Source of the DNA: an uncultured Pirellula sp.
GTDB lineage: Bacteria; Planctomycetota; Planctomycetia; Pirellulales; Pirellulaceae
NCBI GenBank assembly: GCA_903858115.1
Contig: CAIOHR010000058.1
Span: 62,001 to 126,000 of the forward strand
Reading direction: 5' to 3'
DNA: 64,000 nucleotides
Shown: in pieces, positions 43,700-54,038 of the stretch
How the letters are laid out: each line of letters opens with the position of its first letter
Position numbering within the stretch: position 1 is the first letter of the stretch
The notes under the pieces: model-generated
What the model saw: the letters and a program-made list of their open reading frames with translations, nothing else
The model's database searches: none
Told to the model about the DNA's origin: nothing
Program-made: the position numbers and the translations under genes

Positions 43700-46276
43700 C
43701 TACTTGTTCAAAAACATAGGACTGCAAACAATCTCTTCGATCATCGAGCGAACTGGAAATCCTTTGGGCTCCAATCGGTCTAGCATCCGTTCTACCTCGA
43801 CACGATCGCTGAATCGAGGAGACGAACCTGTCGAATATACTAACAATTGGTTCAGGAGATTTCGAGCAAGTCCTCGTTGATTCTTCAGCAGAAGCGTCTT
43901 TAGTTCGAAAATGTTCTTGAATTCTTCTCCCGAAGGCAAGATTCCAGACGCATCCACGGCGGGCCCTTTTCGAAATGTGAATGGCTGGCCATTCTTGCCG
44001 AAGCCAAGTATCTTCTCTCCGTCCTCATTCAAGCTTCGGTAGTGAGTTCGCCACCCACCGGACACATCAAAGCTCTCTAACGCGAATCCAACCGGGTCGA
44101 TTTTGGAATGGCACCCGGCGCAGCTTGCGTCTGCTCGATGCAATTCAAGCTGTCGCCGAATGGTCGTCGCACCCCGCGTATCTGGCTCGATCGCTGGAAC
44201 GCTTTTGGGTGGCGGTGGAATCTTCGAACCTAGAATTCGCTCGTTGACCCAAACACCTCGCAACACAGGTGAGGTTGTTGTGCCATTCGCTGTGACCTTC
44301 AAAACACTGGCTTGCGTGAGCAGTCCTCCGCGCGGGCTGTTCGGCGGTATTGACACTTTGCGCAAATGGGTTCCTTCAAACAGCGGGAACTCATAGTGTT
44401 TCGACAATCGCTCATTCACGAAGGTAAAGTCCGAATCAACCAGCGTACCGACAGAAAGATTCTTCTGAATGACTTCGTTCAGAAAAAGCTGCGTCTCTTC
44501 GAGCGATGCGTCGACCAACGAGTCGTCAAGATAATAGTCAGGGTAGAGGATCTCATCAGGGGATGTGTCGTTCGCTTTCCGAAGATCCAACCAATACGCG
44601 AGGAACGCATCCACAAATCTTCGCGAGTTCGGATGATCGAGCATGCTGCGAACTTGATCTCTTATGCTCTGCGGATCGCCAAGAGAATTACGCTCAACAA
44701 GCTCGAGCAGTGATTCATCAGGTTGGCTATTCCAAAGAAACAAACTCAATCGCGAAGCTACCGATAAAGCGTCTAACTTGCCTACCGGCTCTGTCACACA
44801 GATAAATTCCGGCGAACAAAGCGCCGCAACGTAAGCTGCAATCATGGACTCTTGAAACGAATGCCCCTTCGATAACGCATTGTTGGCAACGGCAGTAAAT
44901 CGTTTTGCATCCTCCTCGGATACCGTTCGCCGGTAAGCCTTCGTGAGGAATCGACGAACAAGACGATCAACGTCGACCGTTGTATCGTTGGACACCACCT
45001 GATAAGTTCCGTGAACCTTAGCACTTGGCAGCGTGTCGAATAGCAATGGATGGCCTGCGGTCGGCCATGACTCTAGCATTGGTCCTTCCACTTCTAGATA
45101 GCTAAACGCCACGCCAGGCATCCCATCCTCTTCGGCCAGCGGATTGTGCCAATTGGATGGACGGGAGCGAAAAAGCCTGACGGCATCGGGTTGAATCGTT
45201 TCCCCTTCCAGCAAGTAAACGTCGAGCTCTTGTACGGAGGGTTGAATTTGAAAATCGAACTCACCGATGCGTCGCAATTGCCGTGGAGGCAATTCGGAAT
45301 AGATGACAACAGGTTCCGATCTTCGGCCGATCGAAGTTTTCTCGCGATCCGGTCGCCACCATTTTTTCTCTTCTCCTTCCGCCCAAAAGGTATAACCCTT
45401 GAAGCGTAGTTTGTAACGTCCTGATCGCGGTGCCTTGAATTCAGAGAACCTGGGTTCGATCGGTTCATAGCTACTGGCGACGACACCAAACGACTCTCGC
45501 TCCCGTTGTTCCGGATTCGCTTCGCCGACCGTGAAAGGATGCTTTTCATCGCGAAGAACCGCCAGATCCGGAGCGTAATCGATCAATGGAAAGACGGCGC
45601 GTTCGGGGCTTCGATTGAATACGGTGTAGTGTGTCTTTCGATTGAAGGAAGCTTGCTCTCTCGCATAGTAACGTGTGATCTTCGACGCTGGAGCATCGGG
45701 ACGATCGGAAATCACTTGTCGCAATGCATAATCTGCAGCTTGCATATATCGAGCCATGTTGACATGCGAAACATCGAGAGCTTCGCTCACCTTATTGAAT
45801 CGAAAGAGCTCTCCGTCCTCGGGCAACATCGTCTTCAGTTGCAACCACGGGGCATCCAGCAATTCTCGCAACGTGTTTTCGTATTCGTAACGGTTCAATC
45901 GCCTGAGAGTTGTTCTTCCCCGCGCAGCGATCAACTGTTTGTCAAAGTCCACAAGGATTGGGAACAAGGTACGAGTGAATTCACTTCGTTGCTCTTCGGT
46001 GACTGAGTTGTCTGGCGGCATCTCGCCCGCTTGTACTCGATCGTAAACCAAGGCCCATGCGTTCAGATTCTCCAGGCTAAGACCTTCAACAAGCATCTGG
46101 CTCAAATCAAAGGCGGCCTCAGCAGTGCTCCCAGTATGGCAATCGAGGCATTTCGATCCCATAAATTTTTCCAATGCACGGTCGAACTCCGCACCGATGG
46201 CTTTCGAGCATGCGGATGCAACCATACCGATGCTCGCTGCGGCGATGAAAACAAAGAAACAATGCTTCACAGACAT
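43700..46276 (-). CDS. DUF1592/DUF1588/DUF1585 haem-motif protein
   Basis: 858 residues from ATG 46276, which begins a signal peptide; an upstream in-frame start is less likely. A CLDCHTG motif (C43, C46, H47) is a planctomycete-cytochrome-type haem c site. The long middle region matches DUF1587/DUF1592 ([40 protein letters not shown]). A second [19 protein letters not shown] motif, near residue 715, is the DUF1588 signature. The end matches DUF1585 ([18 protein letters not shown]). The protein is probably periplasmic, and the pairing with the DUF1552 gene seven bases downstream is a recurring planctomycete unit. The electron partner and reaction are unknown. Confidence 0.9.
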   Translation of the reverse strand: MSVKHCFFVFIAAASIGMVASACSKAIGAEFDRALEKFMGSKCLDCHTGSTAEAAFDLSQMLVEGLSLENLNAWALVYDRVQAGEMPPDNSVTEEQRSEFTRTLFPILVDFDKQLIAARGRTTLRRLNRYEYENTLRELLDAPWLQLKTMLPEDGELFRFNKVSEALDVSHVNMARYMQAADYALRQVISDRPDAPASKITRYYAREQASFNRKTHYTVFNRSPERAVFPLIDYAPDLAVLRDEKHPFTVGEANPEQRERESFGVVASSYEPIEPRFSEFKAPRSGRYKLRFKGYTFWAEGEEKKWWRPDREKTSIGRRSEPVVIYSELPPRQLRRIGEFDFQIQPSVQELDVYLLEGETIQPDAVRLFRSRPSNWHNPLAEEDGMPGVAFSYLEVEGPMLESWPTAGHPLLFDTLPSAKVHGTYQVVSNDTTVDVDRLVRRFLTKAYRRTVSEEDAKRFTAVANNALSKGHSFQESMIAAYVAALCSPEFICVTEPVGKLDALSVASRLSLFLWNSQPDESLLELVERNSLGDPQSIRDQVRSMLDHPNSRRFVDAFLAYWLDLRKANDTSPDEILYPDYYLDDSLVDASLEETQLFLNEVIQKNLSVGTLVDSDFTFVNERLSKHYEFPLFEGTHLRKVSIPPNSPRGGLLTQASVLKVTANGTTTSPVLRGVWVNERILGSKIPPPPKSVPAIEPDTRGATTIRRQLELHRADASCAGCHSKIDPVGFALESFDVSGGWRTHYRSLNEDGEKILGFGKNGQPFTFRKGPAVDASGILPSGEEFKNIFELKTLLLKNQRGLARNLLNQLLVYSTGSSPRFSDRVEVERMLDRLEPKGFPVRSMIEEIVCSPMFLNK

Positions 46277-46381
46277 CTCGGTCAACTCCAGTCGTAGGGT
46301 ACGAGATCGCAAGTCTCGATTCCCTAACCATTGTACCTCAAATGTCTCGACCTCGTGAATCAGGGAATGAACAGGAACGCG

Positions 46382-47104
46382 TTACGATGCCGCAAGGCAA
46401 ATCAACCGTTTCATCTCGGCGACCGCGTTTTGAAATCCAACGAAAACAGCCCGACTGACGATACTATGTCCGATATTGAGCTCGAACATGTTCGGGATCG
46501 ATGCGATCGGTAAAACGTTTTGATAGGTGAGGCCATGCCCCGCATGAAGCCGCAATCCTAAGTCGCTAGCGATCACTCCGGCTTTGATCAATCGATCGAG
46601 TTCGGCTCGTTGCTCAGCACCTTTGGCCAGCGCGTATTGTCCGGTGTGAAGTTCGATCGCTTTCGCGCCGAGCGCCTTCGCGGACTCAATTTGTTGTGGA
46701 TCCGGATCGATGAAGAGACTGACTTCGATCCCACATGCATGGAGTCGTTCGATAGCTTCCTTGACTGCGGGCGGATCCCCAAGCAAATTGAGCCCACCCT
46801 CGGTTGTTACCTCTTCACGCTTCTCCGGAACCAACGTGGCTTGATGGGGATGCGTATCGCAGCAAATGCCGACGATCTCCGGAGCGCAGGAGAGTTCGAA
46901 ATTCAATTTGATATGGACAGTCTCTTTAAGAACACGAACGTCGCGATCTTGGATGTGCCGTCGATCTTCCCGAAGGTGAACAGTGATCGTATCGGCTCCA
47001 CCCAACTCGGCCAGCGCTGCTGCCACGACGGGATCAGGTTCGTACGTTCTTCGAGCCTGCCTTATGGTTGCGACATGGTCAATGTTGACGCCTAACTCAA
47101 TCAT
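46382..47104 (-). CDS. pdxJ: Pyridoxine 5'-phosphate synthase
   Basis: 240 residues from ATG 47104. The sequence is a canonical PdxJ TIM barrel: [20 protein letters not shown] at the start, [47 protein letters not shown] and [14 protein letters not shown]. It joins 1-deoxy-D-xylulose 5-phosphate with 3-amino-2-oxopropyl phosphate to form pyridoxine 5'-phosphate (vitamin B6, DXP-dependent pathway). pdxA is not in the window. A gap of 155 bases separates it from the upstream 47260 gene. Confidence 0.97.
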   Translation of the reverse strand: MIELGVNIDHVATIRQARRTYEPDPVVAAALAELGGADTITVHLREDRRHIQDRDVRVLKETVHIKLNFELSCAPEIVGICCDTHPHQATLVPEKREEVTTEGGLNLLGDPPAVKEAIERLHACGIEVSLFIDPDPQQIESAKALGAKAIELHTGQYALAKGAEQRAELDRLIKAGVIASDLGLRLHAGHGLTYQNVLPIASIPNMFELNIGHSIVSRAVFVGFQNAVAEMKRLICLAAS

Positions 47105-47259
47105 ATACTGGATTTCCAACGCCGTTGGTGTTTCATGGACAGCACTATCACTGTTCCGTTATACGAACTAGGTCCAGTTTGTGAAGGTCGAAATAGCCGC
47201 TGCATTGGGAACTAGCAAGCAATTTTTACGATACCCGGTAAGTCCATCTTTTTCCTAGC

Positions 47260-48363
47260 CTATTTCGGATCGGTCCATCGACCGACTCTTCCTCCAGCTC
47301 CGGCTGCCCATACAGAACCGTCCGATGCTACATGCAGGGTATGAAATCCCGTGTCTGAAAGAGGCTGCCAACGATCAAGTTCAGTTGCGGCATCCGATCC
47401 TGTAGGGCCGACAGCTATCCACTGTTGATCGGTTGCCGAAAAGATGACGCACGAGCGAAAACCTCGAGTGGATTGCATGACAGGCACTCGCCACGACTTA
47501 CCCGCCAAATCTGAAATCGCAATCGTTCCATTCTTATCTTCCATCTCCTTATAGTCACCACCCACAGCGACAACGGACTGGCCAGCGGAGGCTAAAGAAA
47601 AAATGCCGCGCGAAGGACTGCTTGATAAAAAAGGAATCTCTACACTACTCCAGTGCAGTTGATTGTTATACGGTGCTTTCTTGCGAAAATCGGTACAACG
47701 AAGAATTCGAGCAACACCGTTGCGACCTCCTAATCCGATCCACACATCATCTCGCATCAAAAGCATACTGCTGTTGCTGGCTGCGAAGCCCGCTTCGCCA
47801 TCAAAGACTGGTGGGGAGTTCTCGACGTTCAATCGTTTCCATGAATCCCCTGAATTCGACGTGACCAACAGCTCGAGGCAACCGGAAATAGGATCACCAA
47901 ACACAACACCTTCCGACGGATTGAAGAATTTCAATCCATTCAAGAAAGATGCCGCATGATCGCTAGAAAAAACGGTTTTCCAAGTTTGACCACCATCGGT
48001 CGTCTTGAAGATGTTTGCAGGTTGGCCGGCTGTTGCAACGATACAGGTATCTGCATCCCATGCATGGATCGAGCGAAACTCGGATTTTTCGAAGCCTGAA
48101 ATCGCGAAGACATCGAAAGCAATATTTGGTAGCGTTGCGTTGCGACAACGAATAATGGTCCCTTCGCTACCGCAGGCCCAAGCCGTATTGCGATCGATTG
48201 CGAACAATCCTCGCAGACTCGACTTCTCTTTTGCCACGTGTTCGGCCCATGCCTTGGTCGGCATTGTTCCATTAGAATTGGGAACTTGAGCCATGCACTC
48301 TCGGTTCGCTGAGCGCATCAACACAAGAAGCAAGTAGCAAACGAACAGTGAAAACCGAACCAT
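47260..48363 (-). CDS. Exported YCF48/BNR-repeat propeller protein
   Basis: 367 residues. ATG 48363 is chosen because GGGGGAG lies eight bases upstream; an in-frame GTG at 48372 is adjacent to that site and less likely. A signal peptide (FSLFVCYLLLVLMRSA) indicates export. Repeats of the type IFKTTDGGQTWKTVF, TSNSGDSWKRL and VWAAGAGGRVGRWTD are BNR/YCF48-like and would give a beta-propeller. Such proteins include photosystem II assembly factor HCF136/YCF48, but in non-photosynthetic bacteria the family has unknown binding roles. Confidence 0.8.
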   Translation of the reverse strand: MVRFSLFVCYLLLVLMRSANRECMAQVPNSNGTMPTKAWAEHVAKEKSSLRGLFAIDRNTAWACGSEGTIIRCRNATLPNIAFDVFAISGFEKSEFRSIHAWDADTCIVATAGQPANIFKTTDGGQTWKTVFSSDHAASFLNGLKFFNPSEGVVFGDPISGCLELLVTSNSGDSWKRLNVENSPPVFDGEAGFAASNSSMLLMRDDVWIGLGGRNGVARILRCTDFRKKAPYNNQLHWSSVEIPFLSSSPSRGIFSLASAGQSVVAVGGDYKEMEDKNGTIAISDLAGKSWRVPVMQSTRGFRSCVIFSATDQQWIAVGPTGSDAATELDRWQPLSDTGFHTLHVASDGSVWAAGAGGRVGRWTDPK

Positions 48364-48539
48364 AGGTAACACTCCCCCCGAAATTAACCAGCGTAGCGTT
48401 TGGTTTTGGCATTGGAAGCCGGGGACATACGTGCTTTGCGGTTTGATGGAATTGCCGCTTGCGATGGATTCTTCGTACCTCGCGCACGCATTGGGTTGGG
48501 ATTGAATGATCAGTCCCAGAGGCTAGAGACAGTTATCCT

Positions 48540-50027
48540 CTAGAGATCGTCCGCATCCATGGAGACTGGTTCCATGACTTTTGTGTTTCGCTCCACTGCA
48601 ATCACCACGGTCTGCTCGTCCACACCGTCTCGGCTCTTGGCGGTAGCTGGTAGAACTTGCCGTCTATCTGGGAGTGGCAATCGAATCGAGAAACTACCAT
48701 CGCTTCGCACCTTGACCGGCTCTTCGCCGACATGCAAATGTGCATCTGGATGGGTCGAACCGAAAACGATAAGTTCTGCATTCACTTCGAAGTGAAATTG
48801 TTTATGTCGTTTGAGGCTTCCCTCGGCGCCGCTTCCGAATTGCGAAAGAACGTCTGGGTCCATGCTTCGTTTTAGTCGTTCTTCAAATACTTCTTCAAGA
48901 TCGCCAGACTGGGTATCTTCGTTGTATCCGCCACTCATCGCGTAGATCTTCTCCGCATCCTTAGCGATGTCAGCCCAATGGTCATCCGCTGCATCTTTTC
49001 CTCCCGGCAGCGGCATCGTTACGGCATTGCTTCGGGCAAGTTCAAAGAACCGTCCGTTCGATGTCAAATAGCCCATCAACAGCTTGAACGAACTACCTGG
49101 CGTTTCGAGTTCGATATACCAATTCCGGACACCACCGTGGATCTCGATGTCACGAAACACGGTTTCAGCACTACTCGTTGTGCCTGTATCTTCGATTTTT
49201 AGCATGCGCAAAATTGGCTTTGAAGTATGCCAATTTTCAGCAATCGAAACGCGTGCCCGTTCGACGGATTGCCTAGTGATGTCCCAATGGGCATGAAGCC
49301 AATAGGCATCGCGAACCATCAAGATCAATCGATCCTTCCCTTTTTCAAGCTTTGGAGTAGGAGTCGATTGAACAAGTGCAGGTTTCGGGGTTGGCTGGGC
49401 TAGATCCTTTCGGAGCTCTTTCATCGCCTGGGCATTTCTGATTTTGGCGACGATGTCCGGCTTTGTGTTTGTCGGTGGAGGAACCGGCTCGACTTTTTTC
49501 GAGGGTGCTTTCATGACCGGGGCCTTCGCTGCGGGTTTAACCGCTGCGATCATCGCCTCTGCAGAGTTCGGATTCTTTTGCGCCATCGATGCAGAAGACG
49601 AGCTTTTGGAAGAGGATGCCGAGGGTTTTGTTGTTTTCTGTGGCACGACAGGTTTGGCAACAGGCCTTGCGATCGAAGCACTCGTTTTCAGAGGCTTCTG
49701 AGCAATTAGCTTGGCTGGCTTCTGGTCGTTTTTCCCCTTAGTTGGATTTTTCTTTACTGACGATTTCGATGTAACCGTTTTCGCAGCAATCGCCTTGGGT
49801 GATTGTTTCGCCTTTGGCTTTTTCTTGTTCGAAGCAATAGCCTTCTTTGTCTCGGCTAAAGGAGTCGACCGCTTGGCTGGTTTCGATTTACTCGAATTGG
49901 TCGTCGTTTTCGCAACAGCTTTCGTTTGAGACTTTGCTCTGGGAGCAGTCGGCTTCTTGCTCGGCTTGGCAGTCAACAACTTTACCGCTGCTTTTGGGCT
50001 GGCGGTCTTCTTGCGTTCTGTTGGCAA
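48540..50027 (-). CDS. DUF4912 protein with Lys/Ala-rich histone-H1-like N-terminus
   Basis: 495 residues. The start is a TTG at 50027 with a strong ribosome site (AGGAGC seven bases before). Residues 1-220 are almost entirely Lys, Ala, Pro, Ser and Thr (KTASPKAAVKLLTAKPSKKP style), as in eukaryotic histone H1 tails and some bacterial DNA-binding tails. The folded C-terminal part contains DUF4912 (DRLILMVRDAYWLHAHWDIT; VRNWYIELETPGSSFKLLMG) and then FHFEVNAELIVFGSTHPDAH with a beta-sandwich look. The tail may bind DNA or another polyanion; that is inference. It lies upstream of the divergent ATP synthase operon. Confidence 0.85.
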   Translation of the reverse strand: MPTERKKTASPKAAVKLLTAKPSKKPTAPRAKSQTKAVAKTTTNSSKSKPAKRSTPLAETKKAIASNKKKPKAKQSPKAIAAKTVTSKSSVKKNPTKGKNDQKPAKLIAQKPLKTSASIARPVAKPVVPQKTTKPSASSSKSSSSASMAQKNPNSAEAMIAAVKPAAKAPVMKAPSKKVEPVPPPTNTKPDIVAKIRNAQAMKELRKDLAQPTPKPALVQSTPTPKLEKGKDRLILMVRDAYWLHAHWDITRQSVERARVSIAENWHTSKPILRMLKIEDTGTTSSAETVFRDIEIHGGVRNWYIELETPGSSFKLLMGYLTSNGRFFELARSNAVTMPLPGGKDAADDHWADIAKDAEKIYAMSGGYNEDTQSGDLEEVFEERLKRSMDPDVLSQFGSGAEGSLKRHKQFHFEVNAELIVFGSTHPDAHLHVGEEPVKVRSDGSFSIRLPLPDRRQVLPATAKSRDGVDEQTVVIAVERNTKVMEPVSMDADDL

Positions 50028-50230
50028 AGTAAAGCTCCTGGCGAATCTGGCGTCGAAAGCAACTCAAAGTAGGGGAATTCCCACGATCATTCGTTGTTCT
50101 CAGTATGCTTGCCCATGTTAAGATTTCTAGGGTTTCCTGGAAAACTTGGATAGGTCAGGGTTGACTTTGTGCGGATTATGCGTGGAAATCTCGTCTTCCT
50201 ACCCCCAGTTTTCTTCGAAATTCTCGAATT

Positions 50231-50494
50231 ATGTCCAGCGACCTAGACCCCGAAGATCAAAAGAAACGCTCCAGAGAGAGCGTCTACGTGAGCGTGAACG
50301 CGTTCTCGAGAGTCATGGCCGTCATCATTTTGATGTTGGTGCCGGGCGCCCTCGGGTACTTCCTCGACGGTTTTTTCAAAACCAGCGTATTTGTGGTGAT
50401 CGGATTTCTAGCGGGTATGGTGATTGCTGGTATCGGCCTGATGTTTGTCGTGAGGCAAGCCAACGAAGACTTGAAGCAGAAAACCAAGCGATGA
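50231..50494 (+). CDS. atpZ: AtpZ-like subunit, first gene of the ATP synthase operon
   Basis: 87 residues with two membrane helices (VMAVIILMLVPGALGYFLDG and VFVVIGFLAGMVIAGIGLMF) and a charged end. This is the AtpZ/AtpI-type small membrane protein family often found at the start of F1Fo operons, proposed to help in assembly or Mg2+/Ca2+ transport. The end overlaps the next gene by four bases (ATGA), implying translational coupling. A 203-base gap upstream may carry the operon promoter; no clear boxes are visible. Confidence 0.85.
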   Translation: MSSDLDPEDQKKRSRESVYVSVNAFSRVMAVIILMLVPGALGYFLDGFFKTSVFVVIGFLAGMVIAGIGLMFVVRQANEDLKQKTKR

Positions 50495-50865
50495 AAAGTG
50501 GAATCTTGCTGTTCTTGGCAGTGGCTTTAACTTGCCAATTGGTTGGCACGCTGGTGATCCAACTCTTTTATTTTTCCAAAGGAACTTGGCCCCTTTTCCT
50601 AGCGAATTTTGCCTGCCTCGCGTCTTCGTTACCACCTTACCTATTGCGGTTTACCAGGTTCGCAAAACAGAACTCGTCAGCGATTCCATTGATATCTGTG
50701 GGCTGGCGGACGGGTGTACTTGTGTGCGCAATACTGCTTAGTGCTGCGACAAAATGGCCACTACACTTTTTTTATTGCTTCTGTCTGTTGGGCTGTTATT
50801 TTCCTTTTCTGCTATTAGAATCCGCACTCGCCATTGTAAAAGTTCAGCAAGATTCTCGTCCTTAG
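50491..50865 (+). CDS. AtpI-like membrane protein in the ATP synthase operon
   Basis: 124 residues starting at the ATG that overlaps the atpZ stop (ATGA). It has about four hydrophobic segments (ILLFLAVALTCQLVGTLVIQ; FLANFACLASSLPPYLL; TGVLVCAILLSAATKWPLHF; FLLLESALAIVKV). Position between atpZ and atpB suggests the ATP synthase I/AtpI role of c-ring assembly, but the sequence is too weak for a firm call. The next start follows after eight bases. Confidence 0.65.
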   Translation: MKSGILLFLAVALTCQLVGTLVIQLFYFSKGTWPLFLANFACLASSLPPYLLRFTRFAKQNSSAIPLISVGWRTGVLVCAILLSAATKWPLHFFYCFCLLGCYFPFLLLESALAIVKVQQDSRP

Positions 50866-50873
50866 GGCATTGC

Positions 50874-52199
50874 ATGTCCAATATTATCCTCCACATCAAA
50901 GACAGCTATTACTTCGAGGTTCCGAAGGCGCTGTGGAGAAGCAAATGCGATAGCATCGAGAAGCTTCCTTCCTGGCTCGTCCGTCTCGATAGCGATTATC
51001 AAAGTTTTGAAGCTGCGAAAATCGTATCTTCTTTGGAGTCGGCAGGCGTTCCAGGGGATTCTCTTGGCGGCCTAGTGAGTGAATGGCAGGCTTGGAAAAG
51101 CTTGAAACCGGCCAACTCTGGCTGGCCTTTGGATGCCTTTTTAGATAGCCAAGTGGCCGAATTGCATTCGAGGGCAGCAAAGTGGGCTAAAGTGAACGCT
51201 GCGGACGCGGCCGTTCCACTTCAGGCTTACTTGTCGGAAAAGACAAACTCGGAGCCATATGCGTGGTTTGCAAATCTTGCTGCCGACGATGGGTTTAAAT
51301 CCAAATGGAAAGAGATCAAGGCTTCTGTAGATTCGAAGGATTTTTTGAATTCCTATAAAAAAGAAACGCCGAAGTGGAGCGAGGAAAAACTCGCCTTTTA
51401 CAACAAGTCTCTAGACGGCAAAGTGTTGATTCCACAGCCGTTTGGCGTTCTCAAGAATGCTTACGAACCGAACTCGGGATTTTGTATTTCGAAGTTCATG
51501 ATCCTGCAGATTTTGGTTGCGATTTTGCTGGTCGTCGTATTGCGATGGTTGGCGAAAAAGGTTTCGAATGGCGATGCCCCGAAAGGCAAGCTATGGAACT
51601 GTATGGAGTCGGTATTGCTATTCGTTCGCAATAGCGTGGTGGTGCCGGCGATGGGAGAAGAGGATTCGAAGAAGTTTATGCCGCTCCTTTGGACCTTCTT
51701 CGTCTTTATTTTTGGTCTTAATTTGATCGGTATGGTTCCTTGGTTGGGGTCGCCGACGGCAGCTCTTGCTACGACTGGAACATTCGCGTTTGTTGTGTTC
51801 GCGGTCGGCGTAGCCATGGGTGTGAAAACCTTTGGTGTAGCTGGATTCTTGAAGAACATTTGTCCAGAACTTGGATTGCCTTGGTATTTGGCTTTTTGGG
51901 TGGTGCCGTTGCTTTGGGTGATTGAGTTTGCTTCGTTGTTTATCAAGCATGCGATTTTGTCGATTCGGTTGCTTGCGAATATGGTGGCTGGTCACGCGGT
52001 TCTTTTGGGGATCATGGGTTTAGCGGTAGGCGTTCATGCTTACGCAATGAGCTCTGGTGCTTGGGGAGCTCTTGCTGGTGCTTCGGTTTTGGGAATGACA
52101 GCCTTGAGTGTGCTGGAAGTATTTGTGGCGTTCCTGCAAGCCGCCGTGTTTACGTTCTTGGCGGCATTGTTCATTGGGAGTTCAATGCACCATCACTAG
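50874..52199 (+). CDS. atpB: F1Fo ATP synthase subunit a, with long N-terminal extension
   Basis: 441 residues from ATG 50874 (an earlier in-frame start would overlap the previous gene). The canonical subunit a core begins only near residue 202 (KFMILQILVAILLVVVLRWL) and includes the essential arginine R365 in SIRLLANMVAGHAVL. The first ~200 residues are a soluble Trp/Lys/Ser-rich extension (MSNIILHIKDSYYFEVPKAL) that other bacteria lack. As the N-terminus of subunit a faces the periplasm in E. coli, the extension may sit outside the inner membrane. Subunit a provides the proton half-channels. Confidence 0.9.
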   Translation: MSNIILHIKDSYYFEVPKALWRSKCDSIEKLPSWLVRLDSDYQSFEAAKIVSSLESAGVPGDSLGGLVSEWQAWKSLKPANSGWPLDAFLDSQVAELHSRAAKWAKVNAADAAVPLQAYLSEKTNSEPYAWFANLAADDGFKSKWKEIKASVDSKDFLNSYKKETPKWSEEKLAFYNKSLDGKVLIPQPFGVLKNAYEPNSGFCISKFMILQILVAILLVVVLRWLAKKVSNGDAPKGKLWNCMESVLLFVRNSVVVPAMGEEDSKKFMPLLWTFFVFIFGLNLIGMVPWLGSPTAALATTGTFAFVVFAVGVAMGVKTFGVAGFLKNICPELGLPWYLAFWVVPLLWVIEFASLFIKHAILSIRLLANMVAGHAVLLGIMGLAVGVHAYAMSSGAWGALAGASVLGMTALSVLEVFVAFLQAAVFTFLAALFIGSSMHHH

Positions 52200-52245
52200 G
52201 TCTATTCGGTATCCGTTTGTTTCGGTTCGCGTTGGGGCGAAATGA

Positions 52246-52602
<357 letters not shown>

Positions 52603-52675
52603 TCGCTTCGCTTTCGTTGAAAGCTACGAGCGTTAGTCGATTGGTTCCTGTTTCTGAGAAAGCCCTTTGATAATC

Positions 52676-53356
52676 ATGTGCTTAGTTCATCGGTTCAAAG
52701 TAATCGCTATTGCGTTTCTCTCGATGTTTTTGCTGACAGCAAAGCTCTCGGTGGCTCAGGAGAGTGCTCCGGCCGCAGCGAGCGAGACGAAGGTAGCAGA
52801 GTCCGGTCATGCTGATCATGAGCCTCATGATCCTACTCATGACTTCGCGGGTGCGATGCAATCCAATCCCATGGAATGGCGTGCGGATGGAGCGATTTTC
52901 TCGCTCATCGTCTTCTTGCTGTTGTTGGGGGTGTTGCGAGTTTTTGCTTGGAAGCCTATTTCGGAAGGACTTGAGAAGCGAGAGCGGTCGATCGCAACCC
53001 AAATAGCAGAAGCGAAGCAAGCGTCGGAAACCGCGGCTACAAAGCTGAAGGAGTACGAAGCAAAGCTTGCAGATGCAGCAGTCAAATCGCAAGAGTTAGT
53101 TGCTCAAGCTAGAAAAGATGCTGAATTGGTTGCCGACAGAATCAAGGCGGAAGCTCAAGCAGAAGCGACTCGATCCAAAGATCGTGCTCTTGCTGAAATA
53201 GAGACTGCCAAGAACGCTGCTTTATCGGAGCTAACGAGCAAAAGTACCGATATGGCTTTTGTGCTGGCAAGAAAAGTGGTTGGTCGTGAGCTCAAGGCTG
53301 AGGACCATCAACGATTGATCACCGACGCCATTGGTGGCTTCTCGAGTACGAACTAG
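52676..53356 (+). CDS. atpF: F1Fo ATP synthase subunit b, signal-peptide-like start and His-rich segment
   Basis: 226 residues from ATG 52676, longer than the usual ~156. A signal-peptide-like helix (VIAIAFLSMFLLTAKLSVAQ) is followed by an acidic/His-rich segment (HADHEPHDPTHD), then the b-subunit membrane helix (IFSLIVFLLLLGVLRVFAWK) and a long Ala/Lys/Glu coiled coil, the peripheral stalk. The two hydrophobic segments are unusual for b. The His-rich segment would face the periplasm if the first segment is cleaved; its role is unknown. Confidence 0.9.
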   Translation: MCLVHRFKVIAIAFLSMFLLTAKLSVAQESAPAAASETKVAESGHADHEPHDPTHDFAGAMQSNPMEWRADGAIFSLIVFLLLLGVLRVFAWKPISEGLEKRERSIATQIAEAKQASETAATKLKEYEAKLADAAVKSQELVAQARKDAELVADRIKAEAQAEATRSKDRALAEIETAKNAALSELTSKSTDMAFVLARKVVGRELKAEDHQRLITDAIGGFSSTN

Positions 53357-53414
53357 TTTTTTATTGTACTTTGTTGTTTATCTTCCTACTTAGAACGTTG
53401 TCCCCGGTTAGCAA

Positions 53415-54038
53415 ATGTCAGAAAAAGTGAGCAAAATAGCCACCGTCTTCGACAGCGAAGAGCAACATGTGGGGCAGTTGTACGCGAAAGCGTTACTACA
53501 GGCTGCATCCTCGGATGGTCAGGTCGACATGGTTGTCGATCAGCTTGAATCCTTTGTAGGCGAGGTATTCGCGAAGTCCCCCTCGCTTGAGACGATCCTA
53601 TCGAATCCAAAGATGTCGGTGGATGAAAAGATAGGTATTTTGGACAGAGTTTTCTCTGTGTCAATGAACAGTACTTTGTTGAAATTTCTCAAGGTGCTAT
53701 GTCGGCGACAACGAATGCAATTCGTGCGGGCTATTGCTCGTTCTGCGGCAGATCAAAGAGACGAGCTTGCTGGTCGCATGCAGGTGGATGTGATAACGAG
53801 TACTGGACTTTCGGACGCTTCTTCGGTGGCATTGGCAGCAAAGCTAAGCGGAATCTTCAAGAAGGAAGTGCGATTGAATCCAAGTGTTGATCCAAGCATC
53901 CTCGGCGGGTTGGTCGTGCGGGTTGGAGACACCGTGTACGACGGCAGTTTGGATGGCCAATTGAAGCTGTTGCGCAAAGAGACGAAGGTGAAAGCGGAAG
54001 CTGCAGTTCGTTCGAAAGCGTCTCAGTTGGCAAATTAG
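53415..54038 (+). CDS. atpH: F1Fo ATP synthase subunit delta
   Basis: 207 residues with an N-terminal helical bundle (VGQLYAKALLQAASSDGQVD, VVDQLESFVGEVFAKSPSLE) and C-terminal strand region (LNPSVDPSILGGLVVRVGDT; YDGSLDGQLKLLRKE), the normal delta pattern. It links the peripheral stalk to the alpha3beta3 head. It begins 58 bases after atpF; a 157-base gap precedes atpA. Confidence 0.93.
   Translation: MSEKVSKIATVFDSEEQHVGQLYAKALLQAASSDGQVDMVVDQLESFVGEVFAKSPSLETILSNPKMSVDEKIGILDRVFSVSMNSTLLKFLKVLCRRQRMQFVRAIARSAADQRDELAGRMQVDVITSTGLSDASSVALAAKLSGIFKKEVRLNPSVDPSILGGLVVRVGDTVYDGSLDGQLKLLRKETKVKAEAAVRSKASQLAN

Noticed and set aside
49444..49929. Two hydrophobic Phe/Gly/Val-rich plus-strand frames that look like membrane proteins
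   Set aside because: They are antisense to the Lys/Ala-rich tail of the DUF4912 gene; AAR/GCN codons read in reverse give Phe/Leu/Gly codons.
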